A stretch of DNA of 19,675 nucleotides from Phyllobacteriaceae bacterium (lineage in GTDB: Bacteria > Pseudomonadota > Alphaproteobacteria > Rhizobiales > Devosiaceae). The position numbers and the translations under genes are program-made. Under the pieces are notes generated by a model. That model saw nothing but the letters and a program-made list of their open reading frames with translations. It was not told the origin of the DNA and did not search any database. Positions 6,859 to 15,294 of the stretch are shown in pieces (positions within the stretch are counted from its first letter, which is position 1; each line of letters opens with the position of its first letter). The stretch lies in assembly GCA_012799265.1 (NCBI GenBank), contig JAAZLP010000036.1, positions 1 to 19,675 on the forward strand, in the 5' to 3' direction.

Positions 6859-7701
6859 TTGCTTTCTGAGCACATTGAACACAGCATCGAGAGCAAGCTG
6901 CAGCGCGCACGGGGTGCAGCCAGGGTCAGCACAAAGCAGTTTGACAGGGCCACACGGCTCGACACCCTCTATCAGGATGGCTGCTGCAAAATCCGCCTGC
7001 CGCGCACCCATTCGACCGCGCTTGAAGCGGTGCTGATCAACACGGCCGGCGGCATTACGGGCGGCGATCAGCTGAGCTGGGGCGGCGCCGTCTCGGCTGG
7101 CGGACACATGGTGCTAACCACCCAGGCCTGCGAGCGGAGCTATCGGTCGACGGGTGACACCGCTCGCGTGGAGACGAGGCTTGCGGTCGGAGAAGATGCC
7201 CATCTCGACTGGCTGCCGCAGGAAACCATTCTCTTTGCCGGCAGCAAGCTCAACCGTCGGCTGGAGATTGATCTCGCGGCAGGCGCGACGCTCACCGCAA
7301 TCGAGGCCGTGCTGCTCGGGCGCGACGCCATGGGCGAGGAAGCACGCGACGCCATGCTGCGCGACACCTGGCGCATACGTCGCGAGGGTAAGCTCATCCA
7401 CGCTGAGGCAACCCTGCTCTCGGCTCAGGATGTTGAACGCGATGCGATCTCGCTTCTCGCAGGCAACCGGGCCTTCGCCACCATCGTCCATATCGCCGCC
7501 AGTGAGGACCGCGCGGAAGCGCTCTGCGCGCAGGTGCGTGCTCTCTTGCCGGAAGGCGCGCCGATTGCGGCCAGCGCCAATGGTGAGCGGCTCGTCATTC
7601 GCGCTATGGCCCGGACCGGCCTTGCCCTGCGCAAGATGATCGTTCCCACTCTGCTGCATCTGTCGGGCGCTGGCACGCTGCCGCGCCTCTGGCATCTCTA
7701 G
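6859..7701 (+). CDS. ureD: Urease accessory protein UreD (UreH family)
   Basis: UreD (280 aa) binds apo-urease and, with UreF and UreG, forms the complex through which nickel and CO2 reach the active site. The sequence has the family's core: INTAGGITGGD near residues 56-66, TTQACERSYRS near 90-100, WLPQETILF near 117-125, and IEAVLLGRDAMGE near 150-160. The length is typical. The start is a TTG behind GGAGGA. It heads the urease cluster and is followed 9 bases later by ureA. Positions of motifs within the protein are approximate. Confidence 0.94.
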   Translation: MLSEHIEHSIESKLQRARGAARVSTKQFDRATRLDTLYQDGCCKIRLPRTHSTALEAVLINTAGGITGGDQLSWGGAVSAGGHMVLTTQACERSYRSTGDTARVETRLAVGEDAHLDWLPQETILFAGSKLNRRLEIDLAAGATLTAIEAVLLGRDAMGEEARDAMLRDTWRIRREGKLIHAEATLLSAQDVERDAISLLAGNRAFATIVHIAASEDRAEALCAQVRALLPEGAPIAASANGERLVIRAMARTGLALRKMIVPTLLHLSGAGTLPRLWHL

Positions 7702-7710
7702 GATAGCGCC

Positions 7711-8013
7711 ATGAACCTTACCCCCCGCGAAAAAGACAAGCTCCTCATCGCCATGGCCGCCATGGTCGCGCGTCGGCGGCTGGAACGGGGCGTCAAACTC
7801 AACCATCCGGAAGCCATCGCGCTGATCACCGACTTTGTGGTGGAAGGCGCGCGCGACGGTCGTCCCGTCGCCGAGCTGATGGAAGCCGGTGCCCATGTCA
7901 TCACCCGCGACCAGGTGATGGAGGGCATCGCCGAAATGATCCACGACGTGCAGGTGGAGGCCACTTTCCCGGATGGCACCAAGCTCGTCACCGTGCACCA
8001 GCCGATCCGATAG
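7711..8013 (+). CDS. ureA: Urease gamma subunit UreA
   Basis: This is the smallest structural subunit of bacterial urease, 100 aa, the standard length. MNLTPREKDKLLIAMAAMVA at the N-terminus, LNHPEAIALITDFVVEGARDG, and the C-terminal VQVEATFPDGTKLVTVHQPI are hallmark stretches. It starts 9 bases after ureD with AGGA at 7700-7703. It is a separate gene, not fused to ureB as in some urease clusters. Confidence 0.97.
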   Translation: MNLTPREKDKLLIAMAAMVARRRLERGVKLNHPEAIALITDFVVEGARDGRPVAELMEAGAHVITRDQVMEGIAEMIHDVQVEATFPDGTKLVTVHQPIR

Positions 8014-8022
8014 GAGCCCAAA

Positions 8023-8601
8023 ATGTTCAAACGCGCCGCTCTTGCCCTTGCTTTCATGGGTGCTGCCACCATCCCGGCTTTCGCCCATCTCGATCCGGCC
8101 GAACACGGCTCCATCGCTGCCGGGTTCACTCATCCGCTTTTTGGTATCGATCACGTATTGGCCATGGTGGCCGTTGGCCTTTGGGCCGCGATGCAGGGTG
8201 GCCGCGCCATCTGGGCAGTGCCGGCCGCCTTCATCGGCACCATGGCCATCGGTTTCGCGCTGGCGCTGGCCGGTGCGCCCCTGCCCTTTGTTGAACCAGT
8301 CATTCTGGCCTCGGTGATTTTCATTGGCGTCGCTGTCGCCCTCGCCCTGCCGATCCCGACGACAGCTGTGGCAGCCATGGTCGGCTTCTTTGCCTTCTTC
8401 CACGGCCATGCCCATGGTGGTGAGCTGGGCGAAGCGGGCGCCGTCGACTTTGCCATCGGCTTTATCGCTGGTACCGCGCTGCTCCATGCAACGGGTATTG
8501 TCGCTGGACTGGCACTTGGCAAGGTGGGCGGCCGTATGCTGGCCCGCATCGCTGGCGGCGCAACCGCGTTGGGCGGCATCTGGCTCGTAATGGGCGCATA
8601 G
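8023..8601 (+). CDS. ureJ: HupE/UreJ-family nickel permease
   Basis: This 192-aa membrane protein probably supplies nickel for urease. The signal peptide (1-21) ends AFA, leaving His as the first mature residue, a feature of HupE proteins. HPLFGIDH at 37-44 matches the HX5DH motif (H37, D43, H44), and FHGHAHG at 126-132 matches the second His motif of the family. About six membrane segments are visible. It lies between ureA and ureB with 9-base gaps on both sides and the AGGAGC ribosome site overlapping its upstream gap, so it is cotranscribed with the enzyme subunits. Substrate is inferred from family and context; cobalt transport is also known for relatives. Confidence 0.9.
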   Translation: MFKRAALALAFMGAATIPAFAHLDPAEHGSIAAGFTHPLFGIDHVLAMVAVGLWAAMQGGRAIWAVPAAFIGTMAIGFALALAGAPLPFVEPVILASVIFIGVAVALALPIPTTAVAAMVGFFAFFHGHAHGGELGEAGAVDFAIGFIAGTALLHATGIVAGLALGKVGGRMLARIAGGATALGGIWLVMGA

Positions 8602-8610
8602 GAGCGGACC

Positions 8611-8916
8611 ATGATCCCCGGAGAAGTCATTCCCAAAGCGGGTGATATTGAGCTCAATGCCGGTGTCGAGCAGATCGTGCTGGAGGTCGCCAATACGGGC
8701 GACCGCCCCATCCAGGTTGGCTCGCACTATCACTTCTACGAAACCAATGCGGGGCTCGCCTTTGATCGCGAGATGACCCGCGGCATGCGGCTCGACATCG
8801 CAGCCGGTACCGCCGTGCGCTTCGAGCCGGGGCAGACGCGCGAAGTGCGGCTGGTGCCGATCTCGGGTGATCGCCGCATCTTTGGTTTCCGACAGAAGGT
8901 GATGGGGGACCTGTGA
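8611..8916 (+). CDS. ureB: Urease beta subunit UreB
   Basis: Urease beta subunit, 101 aa, normal length. It begins MIPGEVIPKAGDIELN and contains QVGSHYHFYETNAGLAFDR and GMRLDIAAGTAVRFEPGQ, the core of the family, ending IFGFRQKVMGDL. It starts 9 bases after the HupE gene behind AGGAGC. It assembles with UreA and UreC in a (abc)3 trimer. Unlike most clusters, it is separated from ureC by almost 600 bases, which hold another gene and a structured leader. Confidence 0.97.
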   Translation: MIPGEVIPKAGDIELNAGVEQIVLEVANTGDRPIQVGSHYHFYETNAGLAFDREMTRGMRLDIAAGTAVRFEPGQTREVRLVPISGDRRIFGFRQKVMGDL

Positions 8917-8989
8917 GCGACCGGTTTCTTCTGGCCTTGCCCGGGTCGAGATGATTTAAGGACGCCAAATTTTCCAGCGAGATCCGTCC

Positions 8990-9400
8990 ATGACCGACCA
9001 GCCCCAAAACCAGCAAGCGAGCTTCAAGCCGATCTTCATCAGCGTCGTCGCAGACCTGCAGAAGACCGCCGCCGAAGACGGTGAAGTCATGGCGCTGATC
9101 GGTACCTTGGGTGCGGAAATCGCCTCGCGCTTTAACCAGCAGAGCTGGACGGGCGTGAAGCAGTCGCTGACGCGCGAAAACTATGACGAACTGCTCGGCG
9201 CTTTCCAGCGCCAGGGCACCGAACTCAACAAGGCCGGCCAGACCAAGAAGGCCTATGCCATTCAGGCTTTGGCGGTTTCGCTGGTTGCTGGAACACAGCG
9301 CCAGGACGCCGACATTGCCGCTGGCGAGCCGCTGCTCGACCAGTTGATCGACCATACTGTGGGGCTGGTTATCCGGACCGCAACGCGCCGCGTACACTAA
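8990..9400 (+). CDS. Unrecognised 136-aa cytoplasmic protein between ureB and ureC
   Basis: I do not recognise the family. There is no signal peptide or membrane segment. The sequence looks mostly helical and soluble, with a Gln-rich start (DQPQNQQ), a heptad-like amphipathic region (about 13-60), SLTRENYDELLGAFQRQGTE at about 59-78, and a basic end RTATRRVH. It starts 73 bases after ureB; the Shine-Dalgarno is weak (GAGA a few bases before the ATG). Same strand, codon style and position within the urease cluster suggest coexpression with urease, but no function can be assigned. Confidence 0.7.
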   Translation: MTDQPQNQQASFKPIFISVVADLQKTAAEDGEVMALIGTLGAEIASRFNQQSWTGVKQSLTRENYDELLGAFQRQGTELNKAGQTKKAYAIQALAVSLVAGTQRQDADIAAGEPLLDQLIDHTVGLVIRTATRRVH

Positions 9401-9497
9401 GCCTTCGCGCCTAGCGCGAGAGGCTTCTGTCCGTCGCTTTCGTGTCCCTCCAGCCTCGAACCTTGAGGCCAATCACCCCGGGCTTTGCTCCCGGGGT
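9401..9497 (+). promoter_or_regulatory. Three consecutive hairpins in the ureC leader
   Basis: Hairpin 1 (9401-9424) pairs GCCT-TCGCGC with GCGCGA-G-AGGC, with one bulged G. Hairpin 2 (9453-9469) pairs GCCTCGA with TTGAGGC (one G-T) around ACC. Hairpin 3 (9475-9497) pairs ACCCCGGG with CCCGGGGT around a 7-base loop and ends 3 bases before the GAGGGA ribosome site of ureC (9501-9506). None has a clear T-tract, so mRNA processing, stabilisation or translation control is more likely than termination. Function is inference. Confidence 0.5.
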
Positions 9498-9512
9498 TCA
9501 GAGGGATGAAGA

Positions 9513-11222
<1,710 letters not shown>

Positions 11223-11238
11223 GCACAAAAAACTTCAA

Positions 11239-11258
11239 AGCGGCGCGTGGACGCCGCT
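11239..11258 (+). terminator. Stem-loop 16 bases after ureC, weak terminator or mRNA 3' protector
   Basis: AGCGGCG (11239-11245) pairs perfectly with CGCCGCT (11252-11258) around a 6-base loop. It is not followed by a T-tract, so full termination is doubtful. Confidence 0.4.
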
Positions 11259-11307
11259 ATAAGCCGAACCATGGAAACCTGCGGGCGATTTGCGCCTGCT
11301 GCTCCAT

Positions 11308-11314
11308 GGGAGGA
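11308..11314 (+). promoter_or_regulatory. Shine-Dalgarno that fixes the GTG start of the TPR-methyltransferase
   Basis: GGGAGGA ends 5 bases before GTG at 11320. This favours GTG over the in-frame TTG at 11290, which has no ribosome site. Confidence 0.65.
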
Positions 11315-11319
11315 ATTGC

Positions 11320-12432
11320 GTGAAGGGTCTTCCGGACGATCCGGTGCACGCGCTGCGCGCGCGGGAACTGCTTGCTGAAACGCGTCAGCTGATTGCGGCC
11401 GAACGCTGGAAAGACGCAGCGCCGCGCAGTCACGCGCTGATGCAGATCGCGCCTGATCTGGCCGAAGCCTATGACCTCATGGGCGTTGTTGCGATGAAGA
11501 CCGGCGCGCCCCAGATCGCCGAAGCGTGTTTCGCGCGCGCCATTGCCATCGGCCCTGTCAGCGCAACGCGGCTGCACAATCTTGGTCGGGCGCTGCTGGC
11601 GTTAGGGAAATCGGGTGAAGCCGAAAGGCCCTTGCAGCGCGCGCTCAATATCCGCGCCGACGATCCGGCCATTCTCTCTGATCTGGGCGATGCGCAGCTC
11701 AATCTGGGCAAGCACGCCGACGCGCTGAAGAGCTTTCGGCGCGCGCTGAAGAAAGACCCGAAGCACCGTTATGCCGCCCATATGGTCGCGGCGCTGACCG
11801 AGACCGGCACGCCGGACCCGACCTATGTCCGCAGGCTGTTCGACGACTATGCCGAGATTTTCGACGAGCATCTCACCGGAAAGCTCGCCTATCGGGTACC
11901 CGATGCGTTGGCGGCGATGCTGGCCGCTGAGGGGCACAAAGCTAGAACTGTCCTCGATCTTGGCTGCGGCACGGGGCTTGTCGCGGCGGCGCTGCAGGGG
12001 CGCTTCGGCGCCATCGATGGCGTGGACATCGCGCCGAAAATGGTCGAACAGGCGCAGAGCCGCAGGCTCTATCGCAATCTGGCTGTCGGCGATTGCGCAG
12101 AGGTTGTGGCCAGCAATCCCGACTTTGCCGGCCCCTATGACACGATCATCGCCGCCGACGTCTTCATTTATATTGGCGCGCTTGAAATCCTGTTTGACGC
12201 CATGATGCCACGGCTGGCGGATAATGGCCGGATTGCCTTTTCGGTTGAAACGTCCAGCACCAGCGATATCGAAATCCGTTCCAGCGGACGCTTTGCCCAT
12301 TCGGCCAGCTATATCGGGACATTGGCTGACAAGAATGGGCTGACGATCCTCGCACAGCAGGACCATGACATCCGGATGGAGCTGGAGCGACCGATCCCGG
12401 GGCAGCTTTATCTACTCGGACGCGCGAACTGA
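11320..12432 (+). CDS. TPR-repeat protein with C-terminal SAM-dependent methyltransferase domain
   Basis: This 370-aa protein (from GTG 11320) joins tetratricopeptide repeats to a class I methyltransferase, the architecture of COG4976-type predicted methyltransferases. Residues about 10-150 contain TPR-like helices, for example AEAYDLMGVVAMKTG, ATRLHNLGRALLALGKSGEAERPLQRAL, and AILSDLGDAQLNLGKHADALKSFRRAL. The methyltransferase part has motif I LDLGCGTG at 212-219, VDIAPKM at 235-241 and YDTIIAADVFIYIG at 273-286. No signal peptide is seen. The substrate is unknown; the TPRs may bind a protein partner. It follows ureC by 97 bases with a stem-loop between, and there is no established link to urease. 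Confidence 0.88.
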   Translation: MKGLPDDPVHALRARELLAETRQLIAAERWKDAAPRSHALMQIAPDLAEAYDLMGVVAMKTGAPQIAEACFARAIAIGPVSATRLHNLGRALLALGKSGEAERPLQRALNIRADDPAILSDLGDAQLNLGKHADALKSFRRALKKDPKHRYAAHMVAALTETGTPDPTYVRRLFDDYAEIFDEHLTGKLAYRVPDALAAMLAAEGHKARTVLDLGCGTGLVAAALQGRFGAIDGVDIAPKMVEQAQSRRLYRNLAVGDCAEVVASNPDFAGPYDTIIAADVFIYIGALEILFDAMMPRLADNGRIAFSVETSSTSDIEIRSSGRFAHSASYIGTLADKNGLTILAQQDHDIRMELERPIPGQLYLLGRAN

Positions 12433-12523
12433 GGGATCAAAATCCTTTGCTCAGGAGCGCTTGCCACGACTCTCAATCGCCATGATTGTGTGGTTCGGTA
12501 TCGACTGCTTCGCGTCACCGTCT

Positions 12524-12529
12524 GGAGGA
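12524..12529 (+). promoter_or_regulatory. Shine-Dalgarno that fixes the GTG start of the MliC-like gene
   Basis: GGAGGA lies 4 bases before GTG at 12534. From this GTG the protein begins directly with a signal peptide; the ATG at 12486 would put 16 polar residues ahead of it and has no ribosome site. Confidence 0.65.
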
Positions 12530-12533
12530 CAAC

Positions 12534-12953
12534 GTGATCCTGAACCGCACCATTGCCGCTTTCGGCCTGGCTCTCGCCGCTACGTCACTTGCCCTTGCAC
12601 AGGATGAGGGTGAAACGCCGACCGCGCCGACCCCGCCGACCGTGACGGCAGCGCTCACCCTGACGCTGGAGAGCAATTCAGACATCGAGCGCACCAGCGC
12701 GACCTATCTCTGCGACAATGAGCAGGCGCTACAGGTTCACTACATCAACGCTGCGCCGAATTTTCTCGCCATCGTCCCGGTAGACGGTCAGAGCCATATC
12801 TTCGCGACGACGATCTCGGCCTCTGGCGCGCGATACGTTTCCGGCCCCTTCGAATGGTGGAGCAAGGGTGGCGAAGGCACGCTGCGCGACCTGACCCAGG
12901 GCGACGATGCGGAGCCGATGCTGACCTGCACCTCGGCGACAGAAACGCCATAA
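12534..12953 (+). CDS. MliC/PliC-like periplasmic inhibitor of c-type lysozyme
   Basis: From GTG 12534 the protein is 139 aa with a signal peptide (1-22, LALA before QDEG) and no lipobox cysteine, so it is predicted to be soluble periplasmic (PliC-like) rather than a lipoprotein. After a Pro/Thr-rich linker (27-37), the pattern matches the MliC domain: YLCDN at 58-62, SASGARY at 95-101, WWSKG at 108-112, and LTC at 130-132, with C60 and C132 placed for the family's disulfide. In MliC, the SGxxY loop and a lysine in WxKG contact the lysozyme active site. It sits between a methyltransferase gene and a terminator, without an obvious link to urea use. Confidence 0.8.
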   Translation: MILNRTIAAFGLALAATSLALAQDEGETPTAPTPPTVTAALTLTLESNSDIERTSATYLCDNEQALQVHYINAAPNFLAIVPVDGQSHIFATTISASGARYVSGPFEWWSKGGEGTLRDLTQGDDAEPMLTCTSATETP

Positions 12954-12978
12954 CGTCAAAAACAGCAGAGCTAAAAAT

Positions 12979-13009
12979 AAAAAGGCGCTTAATCGGGGCG
13001 CCTTTTTTT
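12979..13009 (+). terminator. Strong intrinsic terminator after the MliC-like gene
   Basis: AAAAAGGCGC (12979-12988) pairs with GCGCCTTTTT (12998-13007) around a 9-base loop, and the stem runs into a T7 tract (13003-13009). This is the clearest terminator in the window. It separates the ureDA-J-BC part from ureEFG, so the latter need their own promoter. Confidence 0.9.
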
Positions 13010-13037
13010 GATGCCGTAGCACGCAAGAAACTAAACT
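13008..13037 (+). promoter_or_regulatory. Possible sigma70-type promoter for the membrane protein and ureEFG unit
   Basis: TTGATG (13008-13013) and TAAACT (13032-13037) are 18 bases apart in the 187-bp gap after the terminator. The match is moderate and overlaps the terminator's T-tract. The context requires a promoter somewhere in this gap; this is the best candidate I see. Confidence 0.25.
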
Positions 13038-13140
13038 TTTAACGATATTTCGCGTCCGCAATCAAAGCGGGATGGATTACTCTAGCCACGCCCCGCCCTC
13101 TGGGTAACAGTGTGACAGTCCTAGCTTTTCGGGTTCTGTC

Positions 13141-13719
13141 ATGACCGCGGCCGATCTTTTCACGCATAACCGGATCATCCTCGGCATGATCATCGGCCTG
13201 GGCATGACCCGCATCCTGATGACCTTTGCCTATGTCATCCAGAACCCGCAGCGGAAAAACCGCTCCAGCCTGCACCTGCTCTGGATGGGCTCCATCGCGC
13301 TGGAGCTGATCATCTGGTGGTGGTGGCAGCTGTCGCTGCGCTATCTGCCAACGTGGTCATTTGAACTTGTGTTCTTTGTCACCGGCTACGCCCTGACCAT
13401 CTTCATGACCGCCATCATGCTGGCGCCGGATAAGATGCCGGAAGGCGAAAGCTATGCCGACTTCTTCATGCGGCGACGGCACTGGTTCTTCGGCTTCCTC
13501 GGTGCAACGCTGGTTTTTGACTCGCTCGACACCGTGATGCGGATCTTCATTCTCGGTGAGCCGCTCGACTGGAATCTCTTCATTCAGGTGCCGATAGGCC
13601 TGCCGCTCTGCATTCTGGGATGGTACAGTTCGAGCCGGATCATTCAGCATGTTCTGGTGGGTGGTCACATTATCTACCAGTTACACATCCTGACCTATTT
13701 CTCGCTCAACCTAGACTAG
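13141..13719 (+). CDS. Six-TM inner-membrane protein of unknown function upstream of ureE
   Basis: I do not recognise this 192-aa protein. About six hydrophobic segments are visible (near 10-32, 44-62, 73-93, 114-135, 143-160, 170-188), with a run of four Trp at 59-62 and a basic loop RRRHW at about 110-114. There is no obvious metal-binding His cluster, so a nickel-transport role is not supported. There is no good Shine-Dalgarno before the ATG. It follows the strong terminator and ends 6 bases before ureE, so it is probably the first gene of the ureEFG transcript. Confidence 0.75.
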   Translation: MTAADLFTHNRIILGMIIGLGMTRILMTFAYVIQNPQRKNRSSLHLLWMGSIALELIIWWWWQLSLRYLPTWSFELVFFVTGYALTIFMTAIMLAPDKMPEGESYADFFMRRRHWFFGFLGATLVFDSLDTVMRIFILGEPLDWNLFIQVPIGLPLCILGWYSSSRIIQHVLVGGHIIYQLHILTYFSLNLD

Positions 13720-13725
13720 TCCCGA

Positions 13726-14199
13726 ATGAACCCAATCACCGCCATTCACACCCCTGCTGGTGCCGATATCCAGCCGGTGGATCACCTCGTCCTGGCGCAT
13801 GACGAGCGGCGCGTGAGGCGGAAAGTATTGCGGGCAAGGAACGGTACCGAGCTGTTGCTCGACCTGCCGCAGACTACCACCCTGGAGCCGGGCCAACTGC
13901 TCGAAGCCGCACCGGGGCAATTTGTGGAAGTCGTTGCGGCTGAAGAATTGCTCTACGAAATCCGCGCCAAGGACACGGCGCATCTCGTTCGCCTCGCCTG
14001 GCATATCGGCAATCGCCATACCTCGGCGCAGCTCGAAGAAGGCCGCATCCTCATCAAGCGCGACCATGTGCTCAAAACCATGCTGGAAGGTCTGGGGGCG
14101 ACGGTAAGCAATGTCTCCGAACCCTTCTTCGCCGAGCATGGCGCCTATCATTCCCACTCCCACGGCGATGGTGGGCACGCCCTCCTGGCGCGGCGCTGA
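13726..14199 (+). CDS. ureE: Urease nickel metallochaperone UreE
   Basis: UreE (157 aa) binds nickel and delivers it to UreG for urease activation. The N-terminal peptide-binding-like domain (about 1-75) is followed by the metal-binding domain with GNRH at 95-98, whose His is the conserved nickel ligand at the dimer interface. The C-terminus is modestly His-rich (H138, H142, H144, H146, H151), short beside the Klebsiella tail. It begins 6 bases after the membrane-protein gene and shares one base with ureF (TGATG), indicating translational coupling. Confidence 0.93.
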   Translation: MNPITAIHTPAGADIQPVDHLVLAHDERRVRRKVLRARNGTELLLDLPQTTTLEPGQLLEAAPGQFVEVVAAEELLYEIRAKDTAHLVRLAWHIGNRHTSAQLEEGRILIKRDHVLKTMLEGLGATVSNVSEPFFAEHGAYHSHSHGDGGHALLARR

Positions 14200-14852
14200 T
14201 GAGCGACCTGCAAAAGCTGCTGACCTGGCTCTCCCCCGCCTTTCCGGTGGGTACCTTCGCCTGGTCGGCAGGGCTCGAAACGGCCATTGTGGACGGCAAG
14301 GTCACGAGCCGGGAGCAGGTAGAAGACTGGATTGGCGGCACGCTGGGCCATGGCGGTCTCAAGACCGACGCCATTCTCCTCGTTCATGGGCACCGGAACT
14401 GGAACAATGGCGCCGCACTCAGCGAGTTGAAGGACCTCTGCCTTGCCCTGACGCCCGCGCGCGAGCGGCAGGCGGAAACCATCATCACAGGCAATGCCTT
14501 CGTGCTGGCCAGCGCTGCCTGGCCAACGGATGTCCCTGCTCCGCTGCCGAAACCATGCCCCTATGCCATCGCCATTGGCGCCCTGGCGGGGGCGCATGGC
14601 ATTAATCTGGGTGACACGCTGGTCGCCTTTCTGACCACCACCGTCCACAGCCAGATTTCCGTCGCCGTGCGTCTCGTGCCCATCGGTCAGACGGACGGGC
14701 TTGCGATCATGGCTGCGCTGGAGCCAGAAATCTCGCGCATGGCGGCGTTTTGTGGCGCGGCCACACTGGACGATATCGGCAGCGTCGCTTATGGCGCTGA
14801 TATTGCCCAGATGAAGCACGAAACCCTGGGGACGAGGATTTTCCGTTCATGA
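14199..14852 (+). CDS. ureF: Urease accessory protein UreF
   Basis: UreF (217 aa) bridges UreD and UreG in the activation complex and gates nickel transfer. Family features include LLTWLSPAFPVGTFAWSAGLE at residues 7-27 and the C-terminal MKHETLGTRIFRS, where the RIFRS end is typical of UreF and contributes to UreG recruitment. The length is normal. It overlaps ureE by one base and the next gene by four. Confidence 0.94.
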   Translation: MSDLQKLLTWLSPAFPVGTFAWSAGLETAIVDGKVTSREQVEDWIGGTLGHGGLKTDAILLVHGHRNWNNGAALSELKDLCLALTPARERQAETIITGNAFVLASAAWPTDVPAPLPKPCPYAIAIGALAGAHGINLGDTLVAFLTTTVHSQISVAVRLVPIGQTDGLAIMAALEPEISRMAAFCGAATLDDIGSVAYGADIAQMKHETLGTRIFRS

Positions 14853-15280
14853 GCATGCTGATTGCCGCGCTGGTGTGTATCGCCCTCCTGGCTATTTCCG
14901 TCGCCCATTTCGTCTGGGCCGTCGGGCTGTCATGGCCCCTGCGTGATCGCAAGCTGCTGGCCCAAACCGTTGTGGGCTTTACCGGCGTCGAGAAGATGCC
15001 TCACCCGCTGCTCACGCTCGCCGTCGCCTGCGCCACGCTCTATGCCTCAATGATCGCGCTGGCTATCGCGGACCATGATGGCGGCGGCACGGCGCTCAAT
15101 ATCGTGGGCGGGGTGATCGGCGCGATCTTCCTCGCGCGCGGAATCATTGGCTATACGCCAAAATGGCAGGAAATGACGGGTGAGCCGATTTTCCGCTACA
15201 ATGATCGTCGGGTTTATTCGCCGCTATCGCTGTTCATCGGCCTCGGCTTTTTCGCTCTCATCCTCCTGCGCCTGATCTGA
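14849..15280 (+). CDS. DUF3995-like membrane protein between ureF and ureG
   Basis: This 143-aa protein has about four membrane segments (near 2-26, 56-74, 82-102, 122-143). AHFVWAVGLSWPL at 19-31 and the end FRYNDRRVYSPLSLFIGLG resemble the DUF3995 pattern of a WA-G-W motif followed by an F-x-x-x-D-x-x-x-YSPL motif. The function of that family is not known to me. It overlaps ureF by 4 bases (ATGA) and ends 14 bases before ureG, so it is certainly cotranscribed with the accessory genes. Its position suggests, but does not prove, a role near urease maturation, for example at the membrane where nickel enters. Confidence 0.8.
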   Translation: MSMLIAALVCIALLAISVAHFVWAVGLSWPLRDRKLLAQTVVGFTGVEKMPHPLLTLAVACATLYASMIALAIADHDGGGTALNIVGGVIGAIFLARGIIGYTPKWQEMTGEPIFRYNDRRVYSPLSLFIGLGFFALILLRLI

Positions 15281-15294
15281 TCCCGGAGCCTGTC

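Noticed and set aside
6417..6869. 150-aa plus-strand frame opposite the secreted protein
   Set aside because: The minus-strand frame has a clear signal peptide and a terminator with T-tract in its direction. The plus frame has neither and overlaps the start of ureD.
7114..8733. 539-aa minus-strand frame across ureD, ureA, ureJ and ureB
   Set aside because: It spans four confident genes and has antisense-type composition with no domain.
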